A stretch of 64,000 nucleotides of DNA from Adhaeribacter arboris (GCF_003023845.1 NZ_PYFT01000001.1:2790001-2854000); one strand, 5' to 3'; positions 27,401 to 37,671 are shown, counted from the first letter of the stretch. The notes: generated by a model from the letters alone, not told the origin. A program made the numbers and translations.

Positions 27401-28017
27401 AGAGAAAGGTACGTGCAAATTCAGGGAGAGTTCAAGATAAGGGTGCTTCGGCTAAAAAGCCATTTAGCCGAAGGAAGAAAAGCTCTGTTTTAACGAACCT
27501 TAGTTTACCCCTTCTTTGCATTTACTATAATTAGCCGGATAAGGCAGTAGATTGGGCGAGTGGTAGGGGAGGAGCACCGTTTGGCCTTGCTGCCAGCAAC
27601 AGCCTATCCTTCTGATGGAACGGAAGCGGGATAGGGAAAAGAGGGATTATTGGTTTTCCGGTTAAAGTACCAGAAAAAGTGCTTAATAAAGTCCTGCTTC
27701 AAACGCTATCAAGGCGATTTTTCTGATAACAATAATTATGTTGAATAAGGTGATTTTCTGACTTTTATACTATTTTAAAGACAAAATCTAATGCACTTGA
27801 TTTTGTTGGTTATAGCAAGATCTAAAAATGCCTTAAAACATTGGGACTGATAAACAAAAATGTATAAAAACCTTTAACTTTGTTATTTCTAGGTAAGTCT
27901 CTAAAGCCTCAACCCTTATTCCATCAGAATTGAGTTTTATGTTCCACTACCCTGATTAATAGAGCTAACTATCTATCCTCATAGGTTGTTGTTTTTAGTA
28001 ATTTACTATTATTCTAC
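27401..28017. other. Intergenic region, no recognised feature
   Basis: About 620 bp of AT-rich sequence upstream of the GAF histidine kinase. No gene, terminator or repeat stands out. Confidence 0.35.
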
Positions 28018-29232
28018 ATGATTTCTTCGAATAACAACTTATTACAAGATCTGGAAGCAATCCAGAATATTTCTTTTGTGCCGAACATGCTCGAGTTTAT
28101 TTGCCAAGTAACCGGGATGGGGTTTGCGGCGGTAGCTCGGGTAACTCCAAATAAGTGGATCGCCTGCAGTGTGCGGGATGAAGTGCAGTTTGGATTAAAA
28201 GCCGGGGAAGAATTACCGATTACCAGTACCCTCTGCAACGAAATACAAGATCACCGCCGGCCGATTATTATTGATAATGTGGCGCTAGATTCAGCGTATA
28301 AGCATCACCATACCCCGCAGATTTACGGCTTACAAAGCTATATCTCCTTTCCTATTATTTTAAAAAATGGCACTTTTTTCGGTACCCTTTGTGCCATTCA
28401 TTCCAAACCGGCGGCGTTAAACAACCAGAAGGTTGTAGATACTTTTACCATGTTTGCCGAAATGTTATCCTTTCATCTACAAAGTCAGGATTTACTAGAA
28501 CGGAGTTACTGCGCCACCGTTGAGTTACAAAATAAAAATACCGTCCTAACGAAAGCTAATAACGATCTGGATTCCATCGTGTATACGGCAGCCCATGATC
28601 TAAAATCCCCCATTACTAATATTGAAAGCTTGGTAGAAGTCCTTTCGTATTCGATGGAGCAAGAAAACTTAAATCGGGCTGAGATTAACCAAATCATTGG
28701 ATTAATGAAATCTTCCTTAAAGAGTTTTTATACGACAATTCAAGATTTAACCACCATTATTGAAGCCGATACAAGTAAAGAGCAGGAAACCGCCGAAGAA
28801 ATACCCCTATTAGAGTTGGTGGAAACTGTGAAATGGGACTTGCAACAGCTTATTGACGAATCCCAGGCAAAAATAGAAGTAAATGCAGCAGAAAACGTTA
28901 TGCTCCACTATCCTCGGAAATACTTTCGAAGCATCCTGTATAATCTTTTAAATAACGCTCTTAAATATCGTTCTCCGGTTAGAACGCCGGTAGTACTAGT
29001 CGCATTGCTTCAGGTAGAAGGAAAAATCCACTTTTCTGTTACCGATAATGGTTTGGGTATTGCTGAAGACCAACAAGATAAAGTATTTACTTTATTTAAG
29101 CGTTTTCATAACCATGTTGAAGGTAGTGGTTTAGGGTTGTACATCGTCAAAAAGATGGTGGAATATGGCAATGGGCAAATACAGGTAAATAGTACCCTGG
29201 ATCAAGGCACTACCATTACCGTCATTTTTTAA
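28018..29232 (+). CDS. GAF-domain sensor histidine kinase
   Basis: A 404-residue cytoplasmic kinase with no membrane segment. A GAF sensor domain spans about residues 10-160 (for example GLQSYISFPIILKNGTFFGT), followed by a HisKA-type dimerisation helix with the phospho-accepting histidine at about 193 (AAHDLKSPITN). The HATPase domain has an N-box LYNLLNNALKYR, a G1 box DNGLGIAED and a G2 box GSGLGLYIVKK. Relatives lacking a covalent chromophore or metal site sense small molecules. No response regulator gene is adjacent. The IS3 element inserted only 19 bp after its stop codon, so the coding region is unaffected. Confidence 0.92.
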   Translation: MISSNNNLLQDLEAIQNISFVPNMLEFICQVTGMGFAAVARVTPNKWIACSVRDEVQFGLKAGEELPITSTLCNEIQDHRRPIIIDNVALDSAYKHHHTPQIYGLQSYISFPIILKNGTFFGTLCAIHSKPAALNNQKVVDTFTMFAEMLSFHLQSQDLLERSYCATVELQNKNTVLTKANNDLDSIVYTAAHDLKSPITNIESLVEVLSYSMEQENLNRAEINQIIGLMKSSLKSFYTTIQDLTTIIEADTSKEQETAEEIPLLELVETVKWDLQQLIDESQAKIEVNAAENVMLHYPRKYFRSILYNLLNNALKYRSPVRTPVVLVALLQVEGKIHFSVTDNGLGIAEDQQDKVFTLFKRFHNHVEGSGLGLYIVKKMVEYGNGQIQVNSTLDQGTTITVIF

Positions 29233-29394
29233 GTTTCTCATTCAAGCTGACTCGTCCTGAAAAAAGTTGACAGTTTACATTGTTAATCCTATACCAGGTT
29301 GACAGCTGTTTCTTAATCCGGTCAGCCCTTTACACCTTATACCGTCACCCTAGGTAAAGGGTTCTGGCAACGGCAAGCCTTCTTGGCCTGCATC

Positions 29395-30260
29395 TTACTG
29401 CATGGGCACCTCCTTTCCCTTCTTGGTTGTATAATAGTTTTTCCAGTGTCTCTTCAGCTCGCCGGTCCTGCCGTGGCCACGGCGAGCTGAGCCGCCGCCA
29501 AGTCCGGGTACACTGTCTCCAGGAGCTCCTGCTTGAGGACACCGTTCACCCGCTCGGCCAGCGCATTCTCCAGCGGGTCGCCGCTCTGGGTCATGGAGAT
29601 AGCAATGCGCCGCTCCTGCAGCAGCCTAACATACCCTTGGCTGCAGTACTGAATACCCCTATCCGAGTGATGGATCAGATAATCTTGCCAGGGGCAGTTA
29701 GCAAGGGCCATCTCCAGAGCCCGGATGCATCCCATAGCAGAAAGATCTTCACTGAGAAAGAACCCGACGATCTTGCGGCTGTAAGCATCGGTAATCAGGC
29801 TCAGGTAGGCAAAACCTTCCTCCAGGTGAATGTAGGTGATGTCGCTCACCCATAGCTGCCCGGCAGCCTTGGGTACAAAATCCACAGTCAGGTTCTCGTA
29901 CTTGTGCAGCCAGTGACCGGAGAAAGTAGTCTTGGGCTTAGAGCACCTTCGCTTCCTGACTAGCAGAACGTGCCCACGCAGAAGTTCAAAGAAAGCGTCT
30001 CGGCCTATTTCAATGCCATGAGCAGCCATAAAAGGTGACATCATCACCAGCAGCTTGCGCGCCCCCAGCCGCTTCTGCGTGCGACGGATTCGTAATACTT
30101 CTTGCACAAGCAAGTCCTCTTGCAGCGCTTGCTGCTGCCTGGTTTTGAGATGCTGGTAGTACGCCTGTCTACTGTAACCAAACAAGCGGCAAAGCACTCC
30201 AACTGCTTGGAAGGGCGTTCTTTGCTCTACTCTCAGGATTGCTTGGTACCAGACTTTTTT
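29395..30260 (-). pseudogene. IS3 transposase OrfB (DDE catalytic protein), C-terminus damaged
   Basis: OrfB carries the rve integrase core with its DDE triad: VSDITYI, HHSDRGIQYCS and DPLENALAERVNG. It begins by -1 frameshifting from OrfA at the A AAA AAG heptamer (30254-30260). After QLAVATA the frame runs into GPAS and a stop at 29454, without the YN..RPH..L motif that normally follows in IS3 OrfB. A plausible original tail (GELKRHWKNYY, then a stop at 29395) is readable in another frame just beyond. This suggests an internal deletion beside the palindrome GCCGTGGCCACGGC. Confidence 0.72.
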
Positions 30261-30589
30261 AAGATGGGAGTTCCGAGTTCCTTCTCGGCAATAAGGATCG
30301 CCTCCTGCAGGGCCTGGTTGTAGAGTCTGGCTTTGCGTAGCTCCGATTGCAGGGTCTCGACATCGGTCGGCAGCTTGTCTGTGGGTAACTCCCGCAACAG
30401 CCTGGCTCTTCTGAGTTTGTGTGGTTTTTTCATGCGCCCTTGGTACTCTTTTACCCAACGGTGCAGGCTACGGTAATCAACCCCACATCTATCGGCCACT
30501 TCGCGATAGCTCTGCCCGGAGGTGAGATACTCTGCTACAATACGTTCTCTTAATGCTTTGTCCTTCATTTTCGTTGACTTTTTTGTCAA
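30233..30589 (-). CDS. IS3 transposase OrfA
   Basis: A 118-residue helix-turn-helix protein (GQSYREVADRCGVDYRSLHR) followed by a leucine-rich coiled coil (VETLQSELRKARLYNQALQ), the normal OrfA layout. It binds the IS ends and joins OrfB through programmed -1 frameshifting at the A AAA AAG sequence at 30254-30260, near its 3' end. It looks intact. Confidence 0.88.
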   Translation of the reverse strand: MTKKSTKMKDKALRERIVAEYLTSGQSYREVADRCGVDYRSLHRWVKEYQGRMKKPHKLRRARLLRELPTDKLPTDVETLQSELRKARLYNQALQEAILIAEKELGTPILKKSGTKQS

Positions 30590-30604
30590 CTTATTTCAGG
30601 ACTA

Positions 30605-30955
30605 GACAGACTATTCAAATAAGCTGAAATATGCCAAGTTTATCTAAGTTGAGATGATATCTTCTCCTATCTGTTTCCTTCAAGCCAGGTGTCCTCAATA
30701 GCTATTTTGACAGTTAGAAAATAATTTGGTTAGTACTACTTTCCTTATTAACCGAGTAATTATCTATAAAGTAAAGTATCTAAATATATAGAACATTATA
30801 TTTATAAAAAAATACTAAACTGGCATAATTTTTCTTAGACACTAAAAACCATCACAAATGGGGGGCTTTCAGTGTTTCAGAAAAATAGAATTGATCTTAA
30901 TACTACCTAATTTCTGCTTAAAACGCTGAATTTTTCTTGTTTTTAAACAATTTGC
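30605..30955. other. Intergenic region upstream of the large secreted protein
   Basis: The first bases are the right-hand GAC target duplication of the IS. The remaining roughly 345 bp are AT-rich and must hold the promoter of the 1774-residue gene, but no element matches the consensus convincingly. Confidence 0.4.
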
Positions 30956-33900
30956 ATGCAGAAACCTTTACTTCTTTCTCTTCTTTTATTCATTTCTTTT
31001 TCAGCACTCAGCCAGGACTGGCAGTGGGTGCGCGGTGTAGGTGGACCTGATTATAGTGAAAGTAAACGCATTGCCACGGATGCTAATGGAAATAGCTATG
31101 TCTTAGGAAACTTTGCCCAAACTTTTCGCCTGGAAGGTTTAGAATTACAAGGCTCCCCCAACGGAGAAGTATTCCTCATCAAATATGATACTAATGGGTT
31201 ATTAAAGTGGGCCAAGCAGTTTGGAGGAACTTCAATTGTAGAAGGGGAAGACTTATTCGCCGATGCTAGTGGCAACCTTTTTATTACGGGTAACTTTAAA
31301 GGAACAACCTCTTTTGGCTCCTATACGCTTACTAGTCCAAATGATAGAAGTCTTTTTGTGGCTAAGTTAGATGCCAATGGCAACGTATTATGGGCAAAGC
31401 AAAGTTTTAGTTCCGCAGGAGACGTAAAAGGCCGGAATTTAACCGTTGATCTTAGTGGCAACACCTATGTAACGGGTTCTTTCTTTGAATCCGCTACTTT
31501 CGGATCTACTTCTATCCAGGCTACCAAAGATGAACAGGTGTTTATCAACAAATATAATTCCCAAGGAGATTTGGTTTGGGTAAAGATGGCGGGTGGTCTA
31601 GGAACATGCTTAACTCACGGACTTACTACGGATACTAACGGGAATTTGTATTTAACGGGGCAATTTTGGCATACGGCTGTATTTGGGTCTACTATTCTTT
31701 ATAAAAACGACCCTATAACCTCTCCGGGAGAAATTTTCCTAGCGAAATATGATGCGGCCGGTAATGCTTTATGGGCCAAGCAGGCCGGGGGGGCAGGTAG
31801 TGATGTAGCTTCTGGAATAACCGTTGATAATAACGGAAATAGTTATATAATAGGTTTTTTTACCGGGACAGCCCAATTTGGTTCAGCTACCATTACCGGT
31901 AGTGTAGGCAAAAATATTTGTATAGCTAAGTTTAGTACCACGGGTGGCCTTATTTGGATAAAAAAACATCAAGGTTCTGGAGATGCAATAGGCATAAGTA
32001 TAGATTTAGACGCCAGCGGTAATGTCGTTACTACCGGCTATTTCAAAGGCTCTCTTTCCCTTGAAAATGCTACCCTGATAGCTCAAGGTGGCTTTGATAC
32101 CTATTTTGCCAAATATGATATTTCCGGCAATATAACCGGAGCCATACAAGCTGGAGGTTCGGGAACAGATTATCCAAAGGATTTGGAAGTAAATACCAAT
32201 GGAAAAATTTACTTTACGGGTGATTTTGAAGGGCCTGCTACCTTTGGAACCTCTGCTCTTTCTGGTGAAGTTGTCATTGGGAAATTAAATTCCATCAGCT
32301 ATAACCAGGAGCCAGTTCCAACAATTACGGTAGGGGCTTTGAACCGGAGTTCTATGTGTCTAGGTACAGTAATGGAAGTTCCTTTTACCACCACCGGTCG
32401 TTTTGGTGCCGATAATACATTTACCGTTCAACTTTCCGACTATGCTGGGTATTTTGATAATCCAACCAACATCGGCAGTGGCACTACAAGCCCTATTACA
32501 GTTAGGATACCAACTGATGCCTACCTAGGAACTAGATATAGAATAAGAGTCGTCGCTTCTTCTCCCAAGGGGATAGTAAAAGATAATGGTGCAAATTTAA
32601 CCATAAACAATCCACCTACTGTTACAGCCTCAGTTGCTGCCAGGACTATTTCGGCCGGTTCCTCTACCACTTTATATGCTTCAGGAGCAGATACGTATGT
32701 TTGGTCACCCACCATCGGACTTGATAATGCTAATAGTGCTAATCCTGTAGCTACACCTACAGTTACTACCACGTATATAGTTACGGGCACCAAAGACGGG
32801 TGCACTAGTACCGCCTCTGTTCTTGTAAAAGTAGAGCCGATACCTACCGCAGGAAGTATTTTTAAGTGGAACTCCGTTAAATATGAAGGGAATATAGGAT
32901 CTGCTTCTGGATATGGTACTGGAACCGATGCCAAGGGTAATATATATTTGGTAGGTTCTTTTTCAAACTCCATCACCTTTGGTTCAACTACTTTGAATGT
33001 TCCCGGATATGTGGGCCATGATCAAATATTTTTAGTTAAATATAGTAATAATGGCCAAGTCTTATGGGTGAAACAAATAGGAGGCGATTTGCACGATTAT
33101 GTTTCTGATTTTGCAGTAGATGCGAATGGAAACATTTATATAACTGGTTGGTTCAGCTCCCAAATGACTATAGGCACCAAAACCTTAGTAGAAGATGAAA
33201 GTGCTGAAGGTATTTCTTACTTTGTCGCTAAACTTAACTCCGAAGGAGAAGTAGCCTGGGCCAATAAAATTGAGGGACCAAATAATAGTGTTACCGCTAT
33301 TACAGCAGCTCCAAATGGAGAAGTTTATATTTCTGGTACTTTCCGTACGGTTGCTACCTTTAATGAAACTTCATTGACCAACAACGGCAATAAATTGGAC
33401 TATTTTTTAGTGAAATACACCATAGATGGAAAAGTAGTTTGGGGCAAATCTCTCACGGGTAGTAGTATAAAAGGATACAGAAATACCGATTTAGTTACCG
33501 ACAGTAAAGGAAACCTATATGCAACCGGCTCTTTTAGCAAAGGAACTTTAGAAATTGGACCTTATATTCTAACAAGTAAAATAGAATTTACCAACTCCTT
33601 TCTTGCCAAGTTCACTCCGGATGGCCAGGTGCAATGGGCAAAATTTATAGGTCAGGAAACAAGCTCTTATTCTCATACTACTAGTAGACTTATTACTATT
33701 GACAAAAATGATAAAGTGTACCTGGCTGGAGAATTTAATCTATACACCAAGTTCGATAATGTAACTCTCTCGAACATTGGAAAGTCAAATAATTTTCTGG
33801 CTAAATATGATGAAACCGGAGCTTTGCTTTGGGTAACAGAAACTGGAGGAGAAGTATCTGGAATTACCACCGACACTCAAGGGTCAATTTATACTACTGG

Positions 33901-36280
33901 TAGCTTTACCAACTTAGCTAATTTTGGCACAAAACAACTGGCCATTACTGATCAGGAATATGCTGCTTTTGTAGTTAAATATGATGTAAATGGTCAAGTA
34001 ATATGGGCAGAGCAAGCAATAGCTAGTGAATTTTGGCAAATTTCTAGTGGTGGGATAAGTGTAGATGAAAAGCAAAATATCTATATAGCAGGAAGTTTAG
34101 ACAAAGGGGGAACTTATACCCCCATCACTTTCGGGTGCCAAACCATTACCCTTATAAAACCACAAATAGGAAGTTATTTCTTGGCTAAGCTAAGTCCGGG
34201 GAATGGCGCACTGCCCACCCTTGTAACCAGCAAACTAAGTACTAATACTGTATGTGCTGGTTCTACTTTAAATGTACCCTTCTCAGTAGCTAATAAGCCT
34301 GGGGATTGCCAGTCCTACATTGTTCTATTATCAGATTCCAAAGGTTCCTTTGAAAATGCGCGCATAATTGGTAGAGGCTTAACCAGCCCTATTCCGGTCA
34401 CTATCCCGGTGGCTTACTCTCTTGCTGGCAATGGATATAGGATTAAAGTGGTAAGTGCTACTCCGGCAATAACCGGAACGGATAACGGGACTGATATAAA
34501 TATTATGGCGCTTTCCGAAATTACCATCAGAGCAAGTAAAACGGATCTTTGCCCCGGAACGGTAGGTGTCGTTTATACCGCTTCTTCAGACTCTGGATTT
34601 ACTTCTTTTTCTTGGACTGTCCCCGGAGATTGGATTATTACCGGCGGACAAGGAACAAACAAAATAACCGTAACCACGGGTACATCAAACGGAGAAGTGG
34701 CGGTTACCGCGGTTAGTAAGGAGTGTAATATTCCGGTTACCAAGAGGTTGCCTATTGTTTTGACAGAAGTTTTTCCACCCCACGTTTGGAGCTATGCTAC
34801 CGCCGTTTGTAAAGACGCCACTACTACTATTGTGGCATCAGGGGCGCCTTCCAATACTACTTATCAATGGTATTCTTCTGCTAATGGTACCAACCCGATC
34901 TGGAAGAGCAGTAGAGATTTTTCAAGTTCAGAGTCAAGATTCTATACCCCTGCAATTAATACTACTACCACTTTTTATGTATCTATTTTGTTTCCCAGTG
35001 GCTGTGAAAGTGAACGGGTCCCTGTTTTAATAACGGTTAATCCTCTTCCAGATACTCCCGCTTCTATTTCGGCATCCATAGTAAAACCATGCACTGGCTT
35101 AGTAGTAACGTATGAAGTTCCAAAGATGAATCAGGAATTAGGTTATAAGTGGGAAGTTCCTGCTAATTGGACAGTAATATCCGGACAAAACACTTCTAAA
35201 ATAAATGTTCAAGTAGGTACGGGAACGGGAATGGTTAAGGTAGCTGCTTATAATTATTGCAGTTCTAGTTTAGTCCGTTCTTTGCCGGTTGAAGCCAGCA
35301 CTCCCGTTCGTCCTACAATTGCCACAAGTCCCATATGTGGACCGGGCCGGGTTACCTTCAACGCTATTAACGTACCACCAACAAGTAGTTTACGATGGTA
35401 TACAACTGCTACTGGCGCTACACCCATTGCAGGGGAAACAGGTAGTACTTTTGTAACCCCTTCTCTTACCTCAACCACCAACTATTATGTTTCTGTTGTT
35501 ACTCCGGAAGGATGTGAAAGCTCCAGAGTTGCTATAGAAGCTATTATCAATTCAGCCCCAACAGCCAATGCCGGGCCAAATGAAACTATTTGTATAAGTA
35601 CGCTAGGATATATATTAAAAGGGGGTGTTCCTGCTGGGGGGCAATGGTCCGGCAAGGGAGTAACTGCTGGTGGGTACTTTAACCCAGCTAGTGCCGGCGA
35701 AGGTAGTCATGAATTGACTTATAGTATCACCCAAGGTAGTTGTACCGTTGCAGATACAAAGACTATAATTATAACAAAGGGACCCGCTGTTACACTAGCT
35801 CCATTCGGAACGGTGTGCCGGACCGTTCAGGATTATGTTTTAACCGGTGGTCAGCCAGCAGGGGGAGTATATAGCGGAGCTGGAGTAGAGAATGGGCTAT
35901 TTACGCCGGTAGATTCTATTGAACAACACTTGATCGCCTATACTTACACGGGTAAAGGGGGGTGCTCTACCACGGTTTGGCAGCCTATAACCGTTAGCAC
36001 CTGCACTGGAATGGCGGAAAGTGAGTTGACTTCTAAGCTGGTAACTTATCCCAACCCAACCAAATCCGATTTAAATATTGAGCTATCGTTGCCAAAAGCC
36101 ACTACCATAAAGCTGCTGCTCCTGGATGCAAGAGGGGCGAAAATGTTGGAGAGAGATTATTCTAAAGTACACGGAGCGTTTCGGCAAGTAATAAGTTTGA
36201 AAGACAAACCTCGGGGCATTTATCTGCTGCAATTAGTTTTTAAAGATAGCGTGATCACCAAGCGAATAGTGGTAGAGTAA
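30956..36280 (+). CDS. Giant SBBP-repeat protein with type IX secretion C-terminus
   Basis: A 1774-residue secreted protein. A signal peptide (1-19) is followed by two blocks of SBBP-type beta-propeller repeats (about 25-440 and 635-1110) with recurring units such as DANGNSYVLGNF and FLIKYDTNGLLKWAKQ. Between and after them are Ig/PKD-like domains (for example WSPTIGLDNANSANPVATPT and SFSWTVPGDWIITGGQGTN). The last 80 residues form a type A sorting domain beginning YPNPTKSDLNIELSLPKA and ending ITKRIVVE. The protein is therefore exported by the type IX system and probably anchored on or released from the surface, as an adhesin or matrix protein. It is a single-gene unit. Confidence 0.92.
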   Translation: MQKPLLLSLLLFISFSALSQDWQWVRGVGGPDYSESKRIATDANGNSYVLGNFAQTFRLEGLELQGSPNGEVFLIKYDTNGLLKWAKQFGGTSIVEGEDLFADASGNLFITGNFKGTTSFGSYTLTSPNDRSLFVAKLDANGNVLWAKQSFSSAGDVKGRNLTVDLSGNTYVTGSFFESATFGSTSIQATKDEQVFINKYNSQGDLVWVKMAGGLGTCLTHGLTTDTNGNLYLTGQFWHTAVFGSTILYKNDPITSPGEIFLAKYDAAGNALWAKQAGGAGSDVASGITVDNNGNSYIIGFFTGTAQFGSATITGSVGKNICIAKFSTTGGLIWIKKHQGSGDAIGISIDLDASGNVVTTGYFKGSLSLENATLIAQGGFDTYFAKYDISGNITGAIQAGGSGTDYPKDLEVNTNGKIYFTGDFEGPATFGTSALSGEVVIGKLNSISYNQEPVPTITVGALNRSSMCLGTVMEVPFTTTGRFGADNTFTVQLSDYAGYFDNPTNIGSGTTSPITVRIPTDAYLGTRYRIRVVASSPKGIVKDNGANLTINNPPTVTASVAARTISAGSSTTLYASGADTYVWSPTIGLDNANSANPVATPTVTTTYIVTGTKDGCTSTASVLVKVEPIPTAGSIFKWNSVKYEGNIGSASGYGTGTDAKGNIYLVGSFSNSITFGSTTLNVPGYVGHDQIFLVKYSNNGQVLWVKQIGGDLHDYVSDFAVDANGNIYITGWFSSQMTIGTKTLVEDESAEGISYFVAKLNSEGEVAWANKIEGPNNSVTAITAAPNGEVYISGTFRTVATFNETSLTNNGNKLDYFLVKYTIDGKVVWGKSLTGSSIKGYRNTDLVTDSKGNLYATGSFSKGTLEIGPYILTSKIEFTNSFLAKFTPDGQVQWAKFIGQETSSYSHTTSRLITIDKNDKVYLAGEFNLYTKFDNVTLSNIGKSNNFLAKYDETGALLWVTETGGEVSGITTDTQGSIYTTGSFTNLANFGTKQLAITDQEYAAFVVKYDVNGQVIWAEQAIASEFWQISSGGISVDEKQNIYIAGSLDKGGTYTPITFGCQTITLIKPQIGSYFLAKLSPGNGALPTLVTSKLSTNTVCAGSTLNVPFSVANKPGDCQSYIVLLSDSKGSFENARIIGRGLTSPIPVTIPVAYSLAGNGYRIKVVSATPAITGTDNGTDINIMALSEITIRASKTDLCPGTVGVVYTASSDSGFTSFSWTVPGDWIITGGQGTNKITVTTGTSNGEVAVTAVSKECNIPVTKRLPIVLTEVFPPHVWSYATAVCKDATTTIVASGAPSNTTYQWYSSANGTNPIWKSSRDFSSSESRFYTPAINTTTTFYVSILFPSGCESERVPVLITVNPLPDTPASISASIVKPCTGLVVTYEVPKMNQELGYKWEVPANWTVISGQNTSKINVQVGTGTGMVKVAAYNYCSSSLVRSLPVEASTPVRPTIATSPICGPGRVTFNAINVPPTSSLRWYTTATGATPIAGETGSTFVTPSLTSTTNYYVSVVTPEGCESSRVAIEAIINSAPTANAGPNETICISTLGYILKGGVPAGGQWSGKGVTAGGYFNPASAGEGSHELTYSITQGSCTVADTKTIIITKGPAVTLAPFGTVCRTVQDYVLTGGQPAGGVYSGAGVENGLFTPVDSIEQHLIAYTYTGKGGCSTTVWQPITVSTCTGMAESELTSKLVTYPNPTKSDLNIELSLPKATTIKLLLLDARGAKMLERDYSKVHGAFRQVISLKDKPRGIYLLQLVFKDSVITKRIVVE

Positions 36281-36434
36281 AAAATCTAAGGGAAGTTCGC
36301 TTGTTCGAACATAAAATTGTTAATCTCTCTAGTTTCTTTTGTTAGAAGCGGTCCTAATAACTATTATTATGTTAAATATAATAATTGATTTAAGATGAAT
36401 TTCTACACACTAACAATTACTACAACTTCTAAAA

Positions 36435-36914
36435 TTACTTTTTCTTAATATGTTTAAACCTTTTATCAAATGTTAATTGAGCGTTGGAGATTACTTTTAT
36501 TCTTGCTGCCTCAGGATGATTAGGATTTATTAAGTAATTGAATTCAGGAGGAACAATACTACTTGGTACTTTAAGAACAGCGGCACTTTTCTCCTGGACA
36601 AAATCATCACCTATTAATTGAGTACTAAGAATTGGTGGCTTAGCATCCCAATTATCAGGTAAATCTTCTATACTTAATTCTAATATTTCAACATCATCTG
36701 GTATGTCTATTTCAACATAGTGTCGATCAGTCGGCAAGTCTTCACTTAAATCCAGATGAACAGAAACCTCTAAAGTTGCTAGTGCACGTGACTCTGCCGT
36801 ATATACTAGATAAGTGTTAAGACTATTCCATCGATAACCTTCCGTTAATGCTGCTCCAATTCCAGATAATGTAGTGTCAAGATATCTTTCCCTCTCAATT
36901 CTAAATACCCTCAT
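36435..36914 (-). CDS. RES-domain toxin of a type II toxin-antitoxin pair
   Basis: A 159-residue RES-family protein, with VFRIERERYL at the N-terminus, YTAESRALATLEVSVH in the middle and YLINPNHPEAARIKV near the end, as in chromosomal RES toxins. Characterised members degrade intracellular NAD+ and are held inactive by an Xre/MbcA-type partner. The start overlaps the antitoxin stop (TAATG), so the two are translationally coupled. It is AT-rich, unlike the flanking secretion protein gene, and is one of two RES-domain genes within 2.3 kb. Confidence 0.85.
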   Translation of the reverse strand: MRVFRIERERYLDTTLSGIGAALTEGYRWNSLNTYLVYTAESRALATLEVSVHLDLSEDLPTDRHYVEIDIPDDVEILELSIEDLPDNWDAKPPILSTQLIGDDFVQEKSAAVLKVPSSIVPPEFNYLINPNHPEAARIKVISNAQLTFDKRFKHIKKK

Positions 36915-37450
36915 TACGCCATATTTCCATATTCAAGCCTATTCAAACTATTCCTCACTTCTTGAATTCCTGTCAACGAATCGAATAAGCTTTCTGGAGT
37001 AGCATTCCCTAAAGAAGCATTTGGTTTTTTCAACCAACGCTGAAATTTTTCATTTTCATTATTAAAAACTTCTAACCCGAATCCTAATAATTCTGTAAGA
37101 ATTAGGATTAATTCACTATCCCTTCCACTTAAAAATTCATTATCTCTCTTTCGTTTATTGTATGTAGTTTGAGCTAGTCCGATTAATTGCAGCATTTTCT
37201 TAACGGGTAAATCAGCCTTCTTACTAATAACATCAATTGATTCATAAGGCAATCCTGTTCTGATAAGGGCTAGTCGATCCATTTGCGTATCCCAAACGTA
37301 TTCATTTTCATGTCCTGGAACATTAATACTCCATTTAACACGTTTCGTCTTTGTAGATATAGCATTTTTAATGCGTTCAGCCCTTTTAATGCTCTTTTCT
37401 GGATCAAACTTTCTTAAAGTAATCGATTTTTTATCTTCCCTTGTTGCCAT
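36914..37450 (-). CDS. Xre/MbcA/ParS-type antitoxin
   Basis: A 178-residue protein with an N-terminal DNA-binding region (about 60-100, around ISKKADLPVKKMLQLIGLAQ) and a DUF2384-type C-terminal region (about 120-175) with FGLEVFNNENEKFQRWLKKP and the helix ending ASLGNATPESLFDSLTG. That C-terminus is the typical toxin-binding domain of RES partners. I choose the ATG at 37450; the frame opens ten codons earlier with TTG, but that would place the palindromic operator inside the gene. The last base of its stop is the first base of the RES start codon. Confidence 0.85.
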   Translation of the reverse strand: MATREDKKSITLRKFDPEKSIKRAERIKNAISTKTKRVKWSINVPGHENEYVWDTQMDRLALIRTGLPYESIDVISKKADLPVKKMLQLIGLAQTTYNKRKRDNEFLSGRDSELILILTELLGFGLEVFNNENEKFQRWLKKPNASLGNATPESLFDSLTGIQEVRNSLNRLEYGNMA

Positions 37451-37452
37451 AA

Positions 37453-37485
37453 CAGTATATATACTGCTAATGTACAGCAAATATA
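37453..37485 (-). promoter_or_regulatory. Promoter and palindromic operator of the Xre/RES pair
   Basis: On the minus strand TATATTTG (37478-37485) fits TAnnTTTG. CAGTATATATACTG (37453-37466), a perfect 14-bp palindrome, lies between it and the ATG at 37450, near the expected transcription start. Xre-type antitoxins repress their own operon by binding such palindromes. No TTTG -33 box is evident. Confidence 0.65.
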
Positions 37486-37671
37486 CTATAAATTCAAGTA
37501 TTTTTTATTATTTACTGACTCACTAAGTTGGAGTAAACCTAGAACGTTTTACAGACACATAGCTTAAGTATTTAACCTTAGCTATGTTTTCCACAAATTG
37601 TAAAAAGCAACAAATTAATTAGATTTCGTTGTTTTGATTGAACAGAATAAAAATCAAATAGATAAATTAAC

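Larger units (their letters stand above)
29252..30604 (-). mobile_element. IS3-family insertion sequence (1353 bp)
   Basis: Terminal inverted repeats at 29252-29272 and 30584-30604 match in 19 of 21 bases. Both flanks carry GAC (29249-29251 and 30605-30607), a 3-bp target duplication typical of IS3 elements. Inside are the two overlapping transposase frames on the minus strand. The transposase end nearest 29450 appears deleted, so the copy is probably inactive or dependent on another copy. Confidence 0.9.

Noticed and set aside
29345-29542. 65-residue minus-strand open frame at the IS3 left end
   Set aside because: Out-of-frame overlap with the damaged OrfB tail.
32521-32976. 151-residue minus-strand open frame inside the large secreted protein gene
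   Set aside because: Antisense shadow of the SBBP/Ig coding region.
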